A stretch of 64,000 bases of DNA, from positions 54,158,140 to 54,222,139 of the forward strand of contig OX104127.1 in the NCBI GenBank assembly GCA_944470555.2. Reading direction: 5' to 3'. Numbering within the stretch: position 1 is the stretch's first letter; each line of letters begins with the position of its first letter. This document shows positions 23,046 through 33,340 of the stretch, piece after piece. The stretch is from Heterobilharzia americana. Taxonomy: Eukaryota; Platyhelminthes; Trematoda; Strigeidida; Schistosomatidae. The position numbers and the translations under genes are program-made. The notes beneath the pieces were generated by a model that was given only the letters and a program-made list of their open reading frames with translations, was not told the DNA's origin and searched no databases.

Positions 23046-24722
23046 CCACCTTAAGCAAAATATTATGCTGCTCTATCCTCAAGAGACTAAAGGATGCACT
23101 GGAGTAAAAAGTACGACTGCAACAGGATCAAATTACAGCACTACGCATCATCATTGAATAGAGCATAGAATGGCAATCAACTGAACTCAACCTTAACTTG
23201 ATTGACTTTCAAAAGGCCTCCGATAGCGTCTACCGAGAAGTAATTTGTCAGGTAGCTGCTTCAACATCACGGCGTCAGTGCCACAAATCTTTATCAACCT
23301 CATTCAACAACTATATGAAGACGCTATATACCAAGTGATCGACAATGGAAAGCTCAGTGATTCCTTTGTAGTGACGAAAGGAGTAAGACAAGGTTGCCAC
23401 CTACTATCACTGATGATCTTCCTGATTGTGGTGGACTGGATGATACAGCAAACTGTGAGGCGTTAGGAGAGGTGCATACGCTGTTTGACCGATGAATAGA
23501 CCCCTGAAGAAGATTTGGATTTCGCCTTCGCTGATGATGATTTATGTCTAATGTCTTGTTACACAAACTGGAAAAACTACAGGTGAAAACTAACGAGTTG
23601 GCAGAAGAGGCAGGGCAGCGAAGGAAGATGAGGCTTCCTTCAGGTGAACGTAGAGGAGACAGAGGTGATGAAGATACCCAACGAACAACAGCATCAACAA
23701 CAAGCACCAATCACCATCAATGGAAGAAATGTTAGGGAAGTTGTCTCTTTCACCTACCTACCTACCTACCTACCTACCTACCTACCTACCTACCTACCTA
23801 CCTACCTACCTACCTACCTACCTACCTACCTACCTACCTACCTACCTACCTACCTACCTACCTACCTACCTACCTACCTACCTACCTACCTACCTACCTA
23901 CCTACCTACCTACCTACCTACCTACCTACCTACCTACCTACCTACCTACCTACCTACCTACCTACCTACCTACCTACCTACCTACCTACCTACCTACCTA
24001 CCTACCTACCTACCTACCTACCTACCTACCTACCTACCTACCTACCTACCTACCTACTACCTACCTACCTACCTACCTACCTACCTACCTACCTACCTAC
24101 CTACTACCTACCTACCTACCTACCTACCTACCTACCTACCTACCTACCTACCTACCTACCTACCTACCTACCTACCTACCTACCTACCTACCTACTACCT
24201 ACTATCTACTGCATTCAGCACAAAGTAGAAGATCTGGATTTTCAACCCCAATGTCAAGTCGCTGCTTCTATATGCTTCAGAAACTTGGTGCGTCAAGAAA
24301 AGCCTTTCCAACAAACTACAGACATGCATCAACAGCCGCCGCATACGCTCAGTACTGAAGATCAGAAGGCCAGAATAATAAGAATAAGCAGCAGGCAACT
24401 GTGGGTGGCCCTGCAACGAGCCAACCAAGAACCTATAACCCAACAAATATACAAAAGAAGGTGGAGATGAATTGGATTGGGAATAAATTGAGAAAACCGT
24501 TCAGTGACATAACTCGCCAGGCTAACCCCTCGAGTGGAACCCGCATGGGGAACGAGGAGTTGGGCGTGTGACTCAAGAGTGACACGGAGGAGATCATGTG
24601 AGGAAGAAATGAAAGGTTGTGGGTAGTGGTGGAACCAGATTGAAAAGACTGCAGAGAAAAGAGTGAAATGGTGACGTGCTACTGAATCCCTGTGTTCCAC
24701 TAGGAACCTAAGGGGAAAAAAA
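23046..24722 (+). mobile_element. RTE-like LINE copy R6 carrying a large microsatellite
   Basis: 5'-truncated at the middle of the reverse transcriptase. It has IDFQKASDSVYREVIC (23,200), INLIQQLYEDAIYQVIDNGKLSD (23,290-23,370), TKGVRQGCHLLSLMIFLIVVDW (23,380), and NVEETEVMKIPN (23,644). A CCTA array of about 450 bp splits the frame at VSFTYL. The 3' tail part runs from 24,200 to aacctaaggggaaaaaaat at 24,705. It is broken by stops and frameshifts. Confidence 0.8.
23749..24202 (+). repeat. (CCTA)n microsatellite, about 450 bp
   Basis: More than 100 CCTA units with a few 3-nt slips (ctactac near 24,053, 24,105 and 24,193). It starts within the RTE codons for F-T-Y-L, where intact copies read cacctacctagg. 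A tetranucleotide without stops keeps all three plus frames open, producing spurious frames of repeated YLPT of about 190-210 residues. Confidence 0.95.
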
Positions 24723-27299
24723 TAAAAACGTGGAAGAACTGATCCTCTGGATTCCATTTGCCATAGCTGTTGTTTTATCACTTGTCCTGCTTTGAAAATG
24801 TGAGAGTAAAACTTCTGAACGAGATTTGTCCCACTCGGTTGACACACATTTCAACTATTGAGTAAGTCTTCCATCTTTTTGACGTAGCTCTCTTTGTCCT
24901 TGACTATTGTGGTGCGCCGATTTTAGCTGGAATTATACCAACGTTATTTATATTCTTCAGTATCTTAAGAGCTATCTGTTGTTCACTGGTTAGTTGAGTA
25001 CTGTTCCTCTTCCACCTGGTCAGATGTGCCTTTACTTATCGTATCTCCTGTTGGGTCATTCGTATTGTAATTTAATACGTTTTGAGGGAGATGTTCCTCG
25101 GATTCCCTGACAGATTGTTTGGACAAACTAACAAATCAGTCACTTGTTTCTTCTCCTTCCAATGCCTATGGTTTTGAAATCCTGGCAAGATTTCATGGGA
25201 ATATCACAATTTTCGAACTGTGTCTTTGCATTGCTGGGAACCGCGGCAAGTGGGTATAGAAAATGGGTACTGCGGTTCAATGTAATTCCTTATTAGATTA
25301 GTCTATGGGGTGTTATGGAATTATTTAATGGATGACACTTCAAACAGAATTTATCTTTCAACCTAATAGCACAACATTCTGGTCTGATGTTTCATAGTTC
25401 TATAGTTTTTTTCTGTGACTTAATTGGTGGTAAGATCTTCCACAAATCGATTACCGGAATGGGTTGTTAGTAAAGCAGTTGCTAGCGCACATTTATAGAG
25501 TTATTCAATATTTTCGTTCTACTCTTGTAATGCGGAAGAACTAGTAGAACTACGACATAAGCACTGCAGGTTTATGTTCTCAAGATGGATGATCTTCTTG
25601 ACGATGGCAGGGAATGTTTGAGGTACCAACATATGCTAACGAAACGCATTTATGCTTTATCCAATGGTGCCGATTAATAAACTGACTACCTCCTCCCTTC
25701 TATCAATCTTTCTCACTTAAATTGAATAGTGAATGATTTTGAAGACGTTACAACTACATTTGAAACACATTTCCCATCCAGCGGAGCGACTGACTGTTTT
25801 AGGATGACTTGGCCTAGTGAATGACAACCTTTTTCACGCTCAAACACCTACTGTCTCACCTTATAAACAATCAGCACAGACTTTCGGCCAGGTGTCAGCG
25901 ATCCTACAGACAGATTACGTTTCACAGGCTAAAAGCAGAACTGGCTAATCTCCAGCTGTAGATGAGGTTCCTGTCTTTCTTGTAAAAGCCATTTGCGCAA
26001 TATCTTAAGAAGCCTTTTTAACAGACTGATAACAAAATGATTATCACACAAAATATGTAGATGAGTCCTAAGGAAGAATACAAGAATGGCTTTATCATAG
26101 GGTGTTAGGACTCTTCTTCAACAATATAGTCAGTTCCCCGATTACCATCTCAACTCGATCGATAATAAATGAGCCTCGTATAAGTTGGTATGACCGCATG
26201 CTCTATAGTGCTTTGGTATACATAGTTCTTAAAGAAACCCCCCTTTATTAGGTGGGTCTTTTTAGCCTGATCATGAGGCAGAAGACACTTAGGTCAATGT
26301 TGCTGGGGCAGAGAGCCAGCTGAATCGTATTCACAAAGGCTCCATTAAGCATTCCAAGTTCCTACAAAGTTAAGTGCCAGCTACCTGACAAAACGTCTCG
26401 CTGACACCACAGTTCTTGTTCTCTATGGTTCGGATGAGCTGCAACAATTCCTGACTTTGGTGTAGGTGTAGCTATCAATCCCATCTCACTCATGTCTTTC
26501 AGTTCTTAAGCAAGAGCTGACTGATCTGTTGCGTAAAGGGTTTATGCATACCCTTTTATTCACTGACCACCATAGAAGAGGGATAAGTTTAGTTGCATCC
26601 GATAATCAGGTGATTTATTCCAATATTACAGTATACAAGATTAATGTTGTTCATAGATTGTCTATAGTCTCTGGTTACTGCAGTAATCTTATTCAGTAAT
26701 TGTAACTGCTTTCATAAGCAACGCTTACTCAATAATTTCTCATAAGATATGGATAGAAGTTTATTCAACATCCAGTAAAATAATTTCTGATGGTAAAATT
26801 ATTCTGGATTGATTGCTACAGCACGTTTTGATATTTCTGGTTAAAATGTCGCTTTACTTTCCTAAACTACATCCACAATTCATACTACTTTCTCTTGTAC
26901 TCAAAATTGCATAAATATCTGATTAAAGGAATTGAAGTAGTAATTATGCAGCACAGAGTTGATTATGTACAGAAAATGGATTTTATATTGCAAGACTAAA
27001 ACAATGAAAGACTGAACTAGAAAGGGAGAAACGGATGTAATTGTTCAACTAGAGAAAATGAAAGATGATGGATACATTTCTCATCAACCTTATTTAAAAA
27101 TTTGAAGCTTATAGACAGCACGATCCCACGGATGCATGACCTACTAAATATACATAAACCTGAGATGCCTCTTCACCCTATCCTAACCCTAACTCAACTC
27201 GCCTTACCATGCTATCACCAAATGGTTAGTACGATTATATCAATGTTTGTGTGACCAGTTAGCAAAATATATAGCGTAAGAGATACTTTCCGGTTTGTT
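24723..27299. other. long stretch without a gene; trace of another LINE
   Basis: No intact gene. At 25,930-26,010 (+) the translation with one stop reads SPAVDEVPVFLVKAI, which resembles the SPGPDGIPxxLLK block at the start of LINE reverse transcriptases, so a very old LINE copy may lie at about 25,700-26,250. The rest, including 26,600-27,299, shows nothing I can name. Confidence 0.3.
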
Positions 27300-28045
27300 G
27301 ACAAAATAAAAAATAACTTGAATGTTTTTAAGCAGATGCATGGGGAATTCCTACATGTTTACTAACCTCACTATAATGGAAACCCTCGACTATATTTGTG
27401 AACCATTATTAGACAGGAGATTAAATACTGGATTTTGATTATGATTTGGAGAGAACTATTGCGAAAACGTACAATGACTGTCCAGTTCATCTTCATCAAT
27501 AATCTGTACAGAAAAGTTGATGGAGTGGTCCTTAAAAGATTAAAATGTTAATTTGAAGTTTTATTATCGATAAATGGATGATACTTTCTTAGTGTTTGAT
27601 AGCTCCCAATGCATTCATTCTATTCTGAACCATCTCAAAAGCGCTCATCCATCAATTCATTCTGCATATGAAAATGATACATTTTCTTGATGTACTAATG
27701 AAAAGCAACAAAGATGGCTTTATACTGAGAAGCATATACAGAAAATTAACGTCTAAGGCACAGTGTACACAATTTCTTAGCTTCGTATGGATGTATTATA
27801 AATGTAACATAATCAGGTACCTGACTTATAGAGTAAGATTGATTTGTTACAAGGAGTGTATAGGAAAAGAACTAATATGTATGTGTGACATTTTAAGTGA
27901 AAACGGATATTCGATTAGTCCACCAAAACTAACATCAGACATATTGGTCTTAAACAAGAATTCATTATATTGGAGAAGAAGCCTTTGTTTCTGCGCATAC
28001 AAATCGAGGGAGATGTTACAAGTGACATTTTATTACAAATATTAG
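27300..28045 (+). mobile_element. Penelope-like element, reverse transcriptase fragment
   Basis: NNLYRKVDGVVLKRLK (27,500-27,560) corresponds to the motif B region. MDDTFLVFDSS at 27,574-27,606 is the catalytic motif C. Then, in another frame, MIHFLDVLMKSNKDGF is followed by RSIYRKLTSKAQC (27,668-27,770), the typical FLDVL...YRKPT block that ends the PLE reverse transcriptase. Frameshifts separate each block. No GIY-YIG domain follows; the sequence runs into a SINE-2 repeat at 28,050. Confidence 0.7.
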
Positions 28046-28105
28046 ATTTCAAGTTGTTTTTCATTGTAGACTGACATCAGTTGAAGGAACAAAGGAAACC
28101 TGAGA

Positions 28106-28154
28106 GCACTGGACAGCTGTTTCGTCCGACTAGTATGGGACTCCTCAGCAGTGC
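28106..28154 (-). ncRNA. type I hammerhead ribozyme (SINE-2), core intact
   Basis: Minus strand: stem I arm GCACTG, core CTGAGGA, stem II GTCC/GGAC with loop CATACTAGTC, GAAA, palindromic stem III CAGCTG, TC, stem I arm CAGTGC. Helix I is a perfect 6-bp helix and all core bases match the consensus. This is the best-preserved ribozyme in the window. Confidence 0.8.
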
Positions 28155-28222
28155 ACACCAACGACTCCGCCAGGGATCGAACCCGTGAACTTCAGGTTCC
28201 GTGGCCAATACGTCGTTAGTGC

Positions 28223-28269
28223 GCACTGCTAAAGAGTTCCATATTAGGACGAAACAGCTGTCCAGTGAT
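28223..28269 (+). ncRNA. decayed hammerhead ribozyme (SINE-2)
   Basis: GCACTG, CTAAAGA, GTTCC, loop, GGAC, GAAA, CAGCTG, TC, CAGTG. Helices are kept but the core G of CTGANGA is A, a change expected to abolish cleavage. Confidence 0.6.
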
Positions 28270-28330
28270 CCCAAGTTTCCTTTGTTCCTCCAAATGATGT
28301 CAGTCTACGATGAATAACAACTTGAAATAT

Positions 28331-28779
28331 TTTCAAATCTCCACAACTCCCTCAAAATATTACACTGATTTATTTGATTTATAACACACCACGTGATACA
28401 GTATTATTTACTTGATGATGTTTAGAACAGAAATTATCATTACTCATCATCATATGATTGTAATCACACCACTTTCGACATTCGATTTTTATAGTTACAT
28501 CACCTCATATGAGTTGTCTTTATCGGTAGTAGAACTTTCCATATCTCTGATGTAAGTGTTGTGTCATTTCTATCACATGTGTTGCGTGTTGATTCGATGA
28601 ACAAAAATTCAGTAATCAATCTCTCTCTCTCTTTACCTAAATGTATTGGACTTAAGTAGAGTGGCTTTATTTAACCCTATTGTGTGGTTGTGTGTGTGTG
28701 TGCATGCATAGCGACAGCCGACTGTTTTTCTACATTATTGATCTTATTTGGGTCTGTTATTCTATATTTAGATAAATTC
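28331..28779. other. no gene seen; short microsatellites
   Basis: Contains a (TC)n run near 28,616-28,632 and a (TG)n run near 28,685-28,702. No open frame or named repeat. Confidence 0.45.
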
Positions 28780-29725
28780 CTATGTTCGGCTATTCTAACT
28801 GACCCCGACCAACCGGGCTAGTTTGACCTATGCACTTGACCTCATAGTTCATACATCGCATTTGATAGATTATATTATTTTGCTTAATTGGTTCTATCTG
28901 ATCTTTAAACCAGCTGACAGAGTTTATCTCGGAGTGAGTTTGTAGGTTTAAATGCCCCTCCAATTCCAGCTCTGTTGAGGATCTTATGTAAAGTTTCTGA
29001 TGTGCACACCTTCTACGGTAACACAATGGAGGCTGTGAACTCATTTCCACTCGTGTTGTCCTTATTAGTCGAACCCGTGTGACTGTTATTTTTTCGTTTC
29101 TTGTGAATATGTAGGAATTTCGTGATAAACTGTGGAAGATAATTATTAACTATTAGTGCTTCTTTTATGTGCTTCAATTCATTGTTTAGGTTGTTTCTGT
29201 GACTAGTCAGTTTTCTAGCTCTATCACTTGAACATTTGACTAAACCTGCCTTAGCTGACATCTGATGGGATGATTTGAAGTCTAGATACCTGTTGGAATG
29301 TGTTGGTCTTCTGTAGACAGTAGTATCCAAGCTACCGTCTGTCCTTCCTTTTTATCCTGTAATTCTTCTGGTTCACTTTCTACCTTCTCGTGAGTGAATT
29401 GGATTGCGTCCACTACTGAGTTTATATGTATTAGGAAATTGTCGATATGTTCCTATTTCAACACAGTAAACGTGTCATCCATATATCGCCAGCATATCTT
29501 AGGTGGAGGACTAAACTTTTGTAAAGCCATGCTTTCCTAACTATCCATAAATATGTCTGCTACGATTAGGGATATTGGTGATCCCATTGCTACTGTTTCT
29601 GTTTGTCTGTATATTTTGTCCTGAAACTTGAAGGCTGTGGAGGTGAGGCACAACTGTACGCCTAGTAAAATCTCATCAAATACAAGAGGGTGGAATAAAG
29701 CCACTCTACTTAAGTCCAATATATT
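28780..29725 (-). mobile_element. Penelope-like element, RT end plus connector and GIY-YIG start
   Basis: Minus strand order: KFQDKIYRQTETVAMGSPIS with VADIFM (motif B, 29,537-29,660). Motif C is damaged near 29,470. Then DTTVYRRPTHSNRYLDFKSSH (29,270-29,330), KAGLVKCSSDRARKL, and NNELKHIKEALIVNNYLPQFI (29,110-29,190), which is the usual PLE connector. Finally NIIYQMRCMNYEVKCIGQTS (28,800-28,870) marks the start of the GIY-YIG domain. The piece is collinear with known PLE proteins but split by stops. It lies immediately downstream of the GT31 gene on the same strand. Confidence 0.75.
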
Positions 29726-29794
29726 GAAGTATATATATTTAGTATATAGTATATTTAGGTTCGGCTTTATTTATCACTCAATAGTCAGCTAATG

Positions 29795-29862
29795 CCCAAT
29801 CCACGACTGAAAGGATAACAGGAATAACTGGCAATATCGTGGCATACACATAGGAGCCCACC
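29795..29862. repeat. Sm-alpha flank fragment abutting the GT31 gene
   Basis: The plus strand reads ggcaatatcgtggcatacac and ataggagcccac, matching the Sm-alpha-associated block at 56,112-56,145 (ggcaatatcgaggcatccac). It begins exactly where the glycosyltransferase frame stops. Confidence 0.55.
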
Positions 29863-30701
29863 TACCAACTGAATGGGAAATTTCTATTCGAAATAAACCA
29901 TTTACTATTTTCATTTCGAAATGGTACAGCATGTTGAATTATATAACCTCCAACATATCTAGTATATTCAATAGTATTAATATTTGAAAGATATTTTGCT
30001 AAATTCATTGGATTAACAATAAAATCTTGATCAATTAATAAAATAAACTTTGCATTAAAACAATGTAAAGTAGCGTATTCAATGGTTCCAATCAATTTTC
30101 GTGTTACATTATAATAACTTTCAATAAAATCAAATTGTAGAATATCTTGATATATTTTATGTTCATAAAATATTCTAGATTGTATTAATGATGATGTATT
30201 CCATGCTGATATATTCTGTCTACCAAGAGTAAAGTAAATATATGCTCTAATACCATATTTTATATAACATTTATAATTAGCCCATGTATTACGTAATGAT
30301 TGGCGTAATTCAAACTGATCAATTGTTGATTTAATAAATAGTAGAATATTTGTTTCATTATTATATGATAATGAATTACATTGGTTTTTTGGTGAAAGGA
30401 TTGTATGAATATATGTTGTATTCGGTGTAAGTAAGTATTCATAATATCCAGTATGATTCATACTATTATCAACAGGGTATACACTGTTATGCTTCTCGGT
30501 ATATACAATAACTTTATCATTACATATCATATAATATATACCATTTATAAAAATTATTATAAAGTATATAATATTGAAGAAAATAAACAGAATGATAAAA
30601 CCTTGAAAAATACGTGTTAAAATAGTATAGTATAAAGTGTAATCAATGTTTCTTTCATATAGTATTCGATTGAATGGATAACACAAATGTATGCTGAGCA
30701 T
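29862..30701 (-). CDS. beta-1,3-galactosyltransferase-like protein (GT31), C-terminus missing here
   Basis: A 279-residue minus-strand frame starting at 30,701. Residues 31-58 form one hydrophobic segment, the signal-anchor of a type II Golgi membrane protein. The lumenal part shows family GT31 landmarks: LLFIKSTIDQFELRQSLRNT with W140 (the IKSxxxNFxxRxAIRxTW block), YFTLG (156-160), YQDILQFDFIESYYNVT (184-200), and DQD at 224-226 (the DxD metal/nucleotide-sugar motif) in FILLIDQDFIVNP. VGGYIIQ (250-256) and KWFIS follow. Sequons (NIS, NTS, NVT, NTT) suggest N-glycosylation. Family members continue with a YPxYxxG block and about 60-100 more residues; here a TAG falls right after FPFSW. A SINE fragment begins there, and a possible splice donor (TTG/GTAGGT) overlaps the stop, so this is either a truncated gene or the first long exon. 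No continuation was seen downstream. Very AT-rich, like the receptor gene. Confidence 0.75.
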   Translation of the reverse strand: MLSIHLCYPFNRILYERNIDYTLYYTILTRIFQGFIILFIFFNIIYFIIIFINGIYYMICNDKVIVYTEKHNSVYPVDNSMNHTGYYEYLLTPNTTYIHTILSPKNQCNSLSYNNETNILLFIKSTIDQFELRQSLRNTWANYKCYIKYGIRAYIYFTLGRQNISAWNTSSLIQSRIFYEHKIYQDILQFDFIESYYNVTRKLIGTIEYATLHCFNAKFILLIDQDFIVNPMNLAKYLSNINTIEYTRYVGGYIIQHAVPFRNENSKWFISNRNFPFSW

Positions 30702-31354
30702 TGCTACAATTATGAATTCAATTATCCCTTGATTTGTTCATTGAACATTATCTGTAAATAAAACATACAGCATAGTTAATCAAGTTAGCTGTATACCAAT
30801 ATGATACCCTGATAACCAAGTAGAGCTATAGTACCCGATAAATCACTTACTGTAATTATTATTATTATTTTCCTCTTGGGTTCCTAGTTGAACATAGGAA
30901 TTCAGTAGCACGCCGTTATTCCACTCTTTTCTCTGCAATCTGTTCATCCTGACAACCTCCATGTGTATTTACTAATTCATCTGCTATTGTAGAGGTGGTT
31001 TAAATAAGCCGCACAAACCTTGTATCATCTCACTGCATCTCTGAACACTATCCTGCATGGCTGATGGAAAGTGAGCGTTAAGTGATTGTTAGCGACAGCT
31101 GCTGATGAATGTCTGTAGTTTGTTGGAAATGCTTTTCGTGACGCTCCAAGTTTCTGAACCCTCTCATAGGAGCACTGACTTGATGTTAGTGTCGAGAATC
31201 CAGATGTTGTTCACGCTCTATGCTGAGTGCAAAAGATCCCTGCAGTCATTATTTCAGACTGATGCAGGAAGGCCTGTCTTACTTTCTTTCCGATCCCAGA
31301 TTTGACATCCTCATCTATGCATGTGTCGCCGCCTGTAATTGAAACGACGCTGAC

Positions 31355-31445
31355 TAGGTAGGTAGGTGGGTGGGTTGGTAGGTAGGTAGGTTTGTGGGTT
31401 GGTAGGTAGGTAGGTGGGGTGGTAGGTAGGTAGGTAAGTAGGTAG
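31355..31445 (-). repeat. (CCTA)n-type microsatellite in RTE copy
   Basis: Plus strand shows tandem GGTA with interspersed gggt units (taggtaggtaggtgggtggg). Same position in the RTE frame as the large array at 23,749. Confidence 0.85.
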
Positions 31446-31616
31446 CTGAAAGAGACTGCTTCCTTTAGATTTATTCCGTAATGGTGATTGGTGCTTGTTG
31501 TTGTTGTTGTTGGTTGGTTATCTTCATCACCTCTGCCTTCTCTACGTTCACCTGGACGAAGTCCCGTCTTCTTTCACTGACCTGAATCGCCTCTTCTGCC
31601 AACTTGTTAGTTTATG

Positions 31617-31938
31617 CCATTTTAGTCTGTTTATTAGAAATATCACACAGTGAAACAGTAGCATTTACTGGATAACGTTTCGGACACAATTTGTTGTCCA
31701 TATTCAACAACAAACACATGCAATCGAAATGATGTTGCATCTGTCCCAGATATATGGAAAATTCTACTACCCTTGTCATCACAGAGAAGGAGAGAAAACT
31801 GGGAATATATAAAGCCTGTCTCGAAGTTGTGGAGTTACCTGATATGAATACAGACACTTAATTGTATCCGAAACGTTATCCAGTAAATGCTACTGTTTCA
31901 CTGTGTGATATTTCTTATACACAGACTAAGATGGACTT
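31617..31938. mobile_element. insertion with long terminal inverted repeats
   Basis: About 320 bp inserted in the RTE frame. The left end (cattttagtctgt, agaaatatcacacagtg, aaacagtagcatttactgg, ataacgtttcgg) is repeated in inverted form at 31,861-31,938 with only a few differences over about 70 bp. The flanks share gtttatgc, a possible target-site duplication. The internal part matches 36,570-36,640 in complement (tcatatcaggtaactgca). It could be a foldback/MITE-like element or the inverted terminal region of a Penelope-like element, which is also known to carry inverted end pieces. Confidence 0.6.
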
Positions 31939-32483
31939 ACACTCGACTACAGTGCTCAAGTTTCACACTTGTATTGTAAGTTTATGCATGTAGATCTTCG
32001 AGTTTATGCTACAAGACATTAGACATAAATCATCACCGAAGGCGAAATCCAAATCTTCCTGGCTCTTCTCATCGGTCAAACAGCGCATGCCCCTCTTCTC
32101 AATCCTCACCGTTGCCTGCATGATCCAGTCCATTCAAGTCGACCACAATCAGGAAGATCGTCGGCGATAGTAGGCGGTAACTTCGTCTTACTCCTTCCTG
32201 TCTTCACTTCAAAGCAATCACTGAGCTCTCCATTGTCAATCACTCGGCATGTAGCACCATCATATAGTACATACCTGTTGAATGAGGTTGATATAGGTTT
32301 GTGGCACTGAAACTGTAGTGTTGAAGCAGCTACCTGACAAATTACTTCTCGGTCCACACTACTGAAGACCTCTTCAAGGTCGATGAAGTTGAGGTTGAGT
32401 TGAGTTGAATATCATTCAATGCTCTGTTCTATGATGATGGGTAGCGTGGCGTTGCAATTTGATCCACACATGATTTGTTCTTC

Positions 32484-32536
32484 CTGAAGCCAGCCAGCTA
32501 GCCAGCCTGCCAGCCAGCCAGCCTGCCAGCCAGCCA
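32484..32536 (-). repeat. (CTGG)n-type microsatellite in RTE copy
   Basis: Plus strand is a run of ccag/gcca units (ccagccagccagcctgcc). It sits at the AGF codons of the RTE reverse transcriptase, as at 19,467. Confidence 0.8.
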
Positions 32537-32589
32537 GCCAGCGTGTTGCATTCGTACTCATCAACTGTGACCCCCACTGGCACGATATC

Positions 32590-32880
32590 CAACTATCGAC
32601 TTAAGGCTGTTAGAAGATGACAGGAAGTGGTTGCAGGGTGTGTTGATCATAAGTATCTCCGTGAAATTGTTCGCGTTTGATAAAATCACCGTGTAAAGAA
32701 TATTGAGGTGAAGTGAAGGTTACTAGGCAAAACAGGCAAAATTCGACTGACGAGGTTGTCAACCTTAGTCGACTGAGATAGCATGGACACGCACTGTGCA
32801 TGCGCAGACATCCCCTAGCTTGGAAGACGGTTCACGGTGCCCAAACAAAGACGTGACACTAGTTGATGAAGCCTCTGACT
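32590..32880 (+). mobile_element. LINE-2 C-terminal fragment
   Basis: Shifted frames read KNIEVKRRLLGKTGK, then RLSTLVD, corresponding to EVRRRVLGxxGKSxDEVVxLHRLRWL of LINE-2. Downstream gatgaagcctctgactgtta matches the SMKSLTV codons. Decayed. Confidence 0.45.
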
Positions 32881-33285
32881 GTTAGTCTTAGCTATATATA
32901 TATGAAGGTGTAGATTGCCTAGTTGGGGTTTTTGAAATTATAGAGACCAGTGACTGAGGACTCATGGTACCATAACTGAAAATCGGTCACTATGGAGCAG
33001 ACGTATTCACTCCTCAACATATCCTTAAGCTTGAATACTCGCATTAACTTTCATCTTCAAGTTGTTTATTCTCTCACGTAACGTTGTCTACTCTGATACC
33101 TATTTGTCCACCTTTTGTTAGTATGCTGCTGTGAAGTTTGACAACCTCAGCCGATCCATTAGTGTGCAAGGTTCTACCTTGATTTTGTCTACACATCATT
33201 CTCAAAGAATTATACAACTTTTCATCCAACTAGAAATCGTTTAGTTGCTTTTGCTAATAGTAATGGTGAGCAGTGTCTAGCAGTG

Positions 33286-33340
33286 GAATCCAGGATGCGC
33301 ATTTCGTCCTATTTGGGACTCACCAGTCAGCTGGATGTAC
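33286..33340 (-). ncRNA. hammerhead ribozyme (Sm-alpha) with 4-nt core insertion
   Basis: Minus strand: CATCCAG, then CTGACTGGTGA where the consensus core is CTGATGA, then GTCC/GGAC, GAAA, TGCGCA, TC, CTGGAT. Helix I is perfect but CTGG is inserted between CTGA and TGA, which should disrupt the catalytic core. Confidence 0.7.

Larger units (their letters stand above)
28050..28330. repeat. SINE-2 inverted pair (foldback)
   Basis: The left part is SINE-2 on the minus strand and the right part is SINE-2 on the plus strand, so the 281 bp unit folds back on itself. The outer ends are ttcaagttgtt and its complement aacaacttgaa, each followed inward by a tgacatcag-type and gaacaaagg-type block, then a hammerhead. 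Between them lies a tRNA-like remnant (ggatcgaacccgtgaac, a B box in complement). Confidence 0.7.
30858..32575 (-). mobile_element. RTE-like LINE copy R7, 5'-truncated
   Basis: Minus strand. The (AAT)n tail and ttgggttcctag lie at 30,858-30,895, and the C-terminal blocks extend to 31,340. A CCTA-type microsatellite (31,355-31,445) interrupts FTYL-GS. The region before it (31,450-31,615) encodes the KTEVMKI-type block. An unrelated 320 bp insertion follows (31,617-31,938). Then come RT blocks up to 32,575, including RYVLYDGATCRVIDNGELSDCFEVKTG (32,190-32,280) and a GCCA microsatellite at the AGF codons. The sequence between 30,950 and 31,080 is also unlike other copies. Confidence 0.75.

Noticed and set aside
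23749..24202. CRISPR-like regular array
   Set aside because: The unit is a 4-nt tandem repeat with no spacers; it is a microsatellite in a eukaryotic LINE.
31780..31938. Second copy of the palindrome-type duplication
   Set aside because: The inverted symmetry here is limited to about 70 bp ends of a small insertion.
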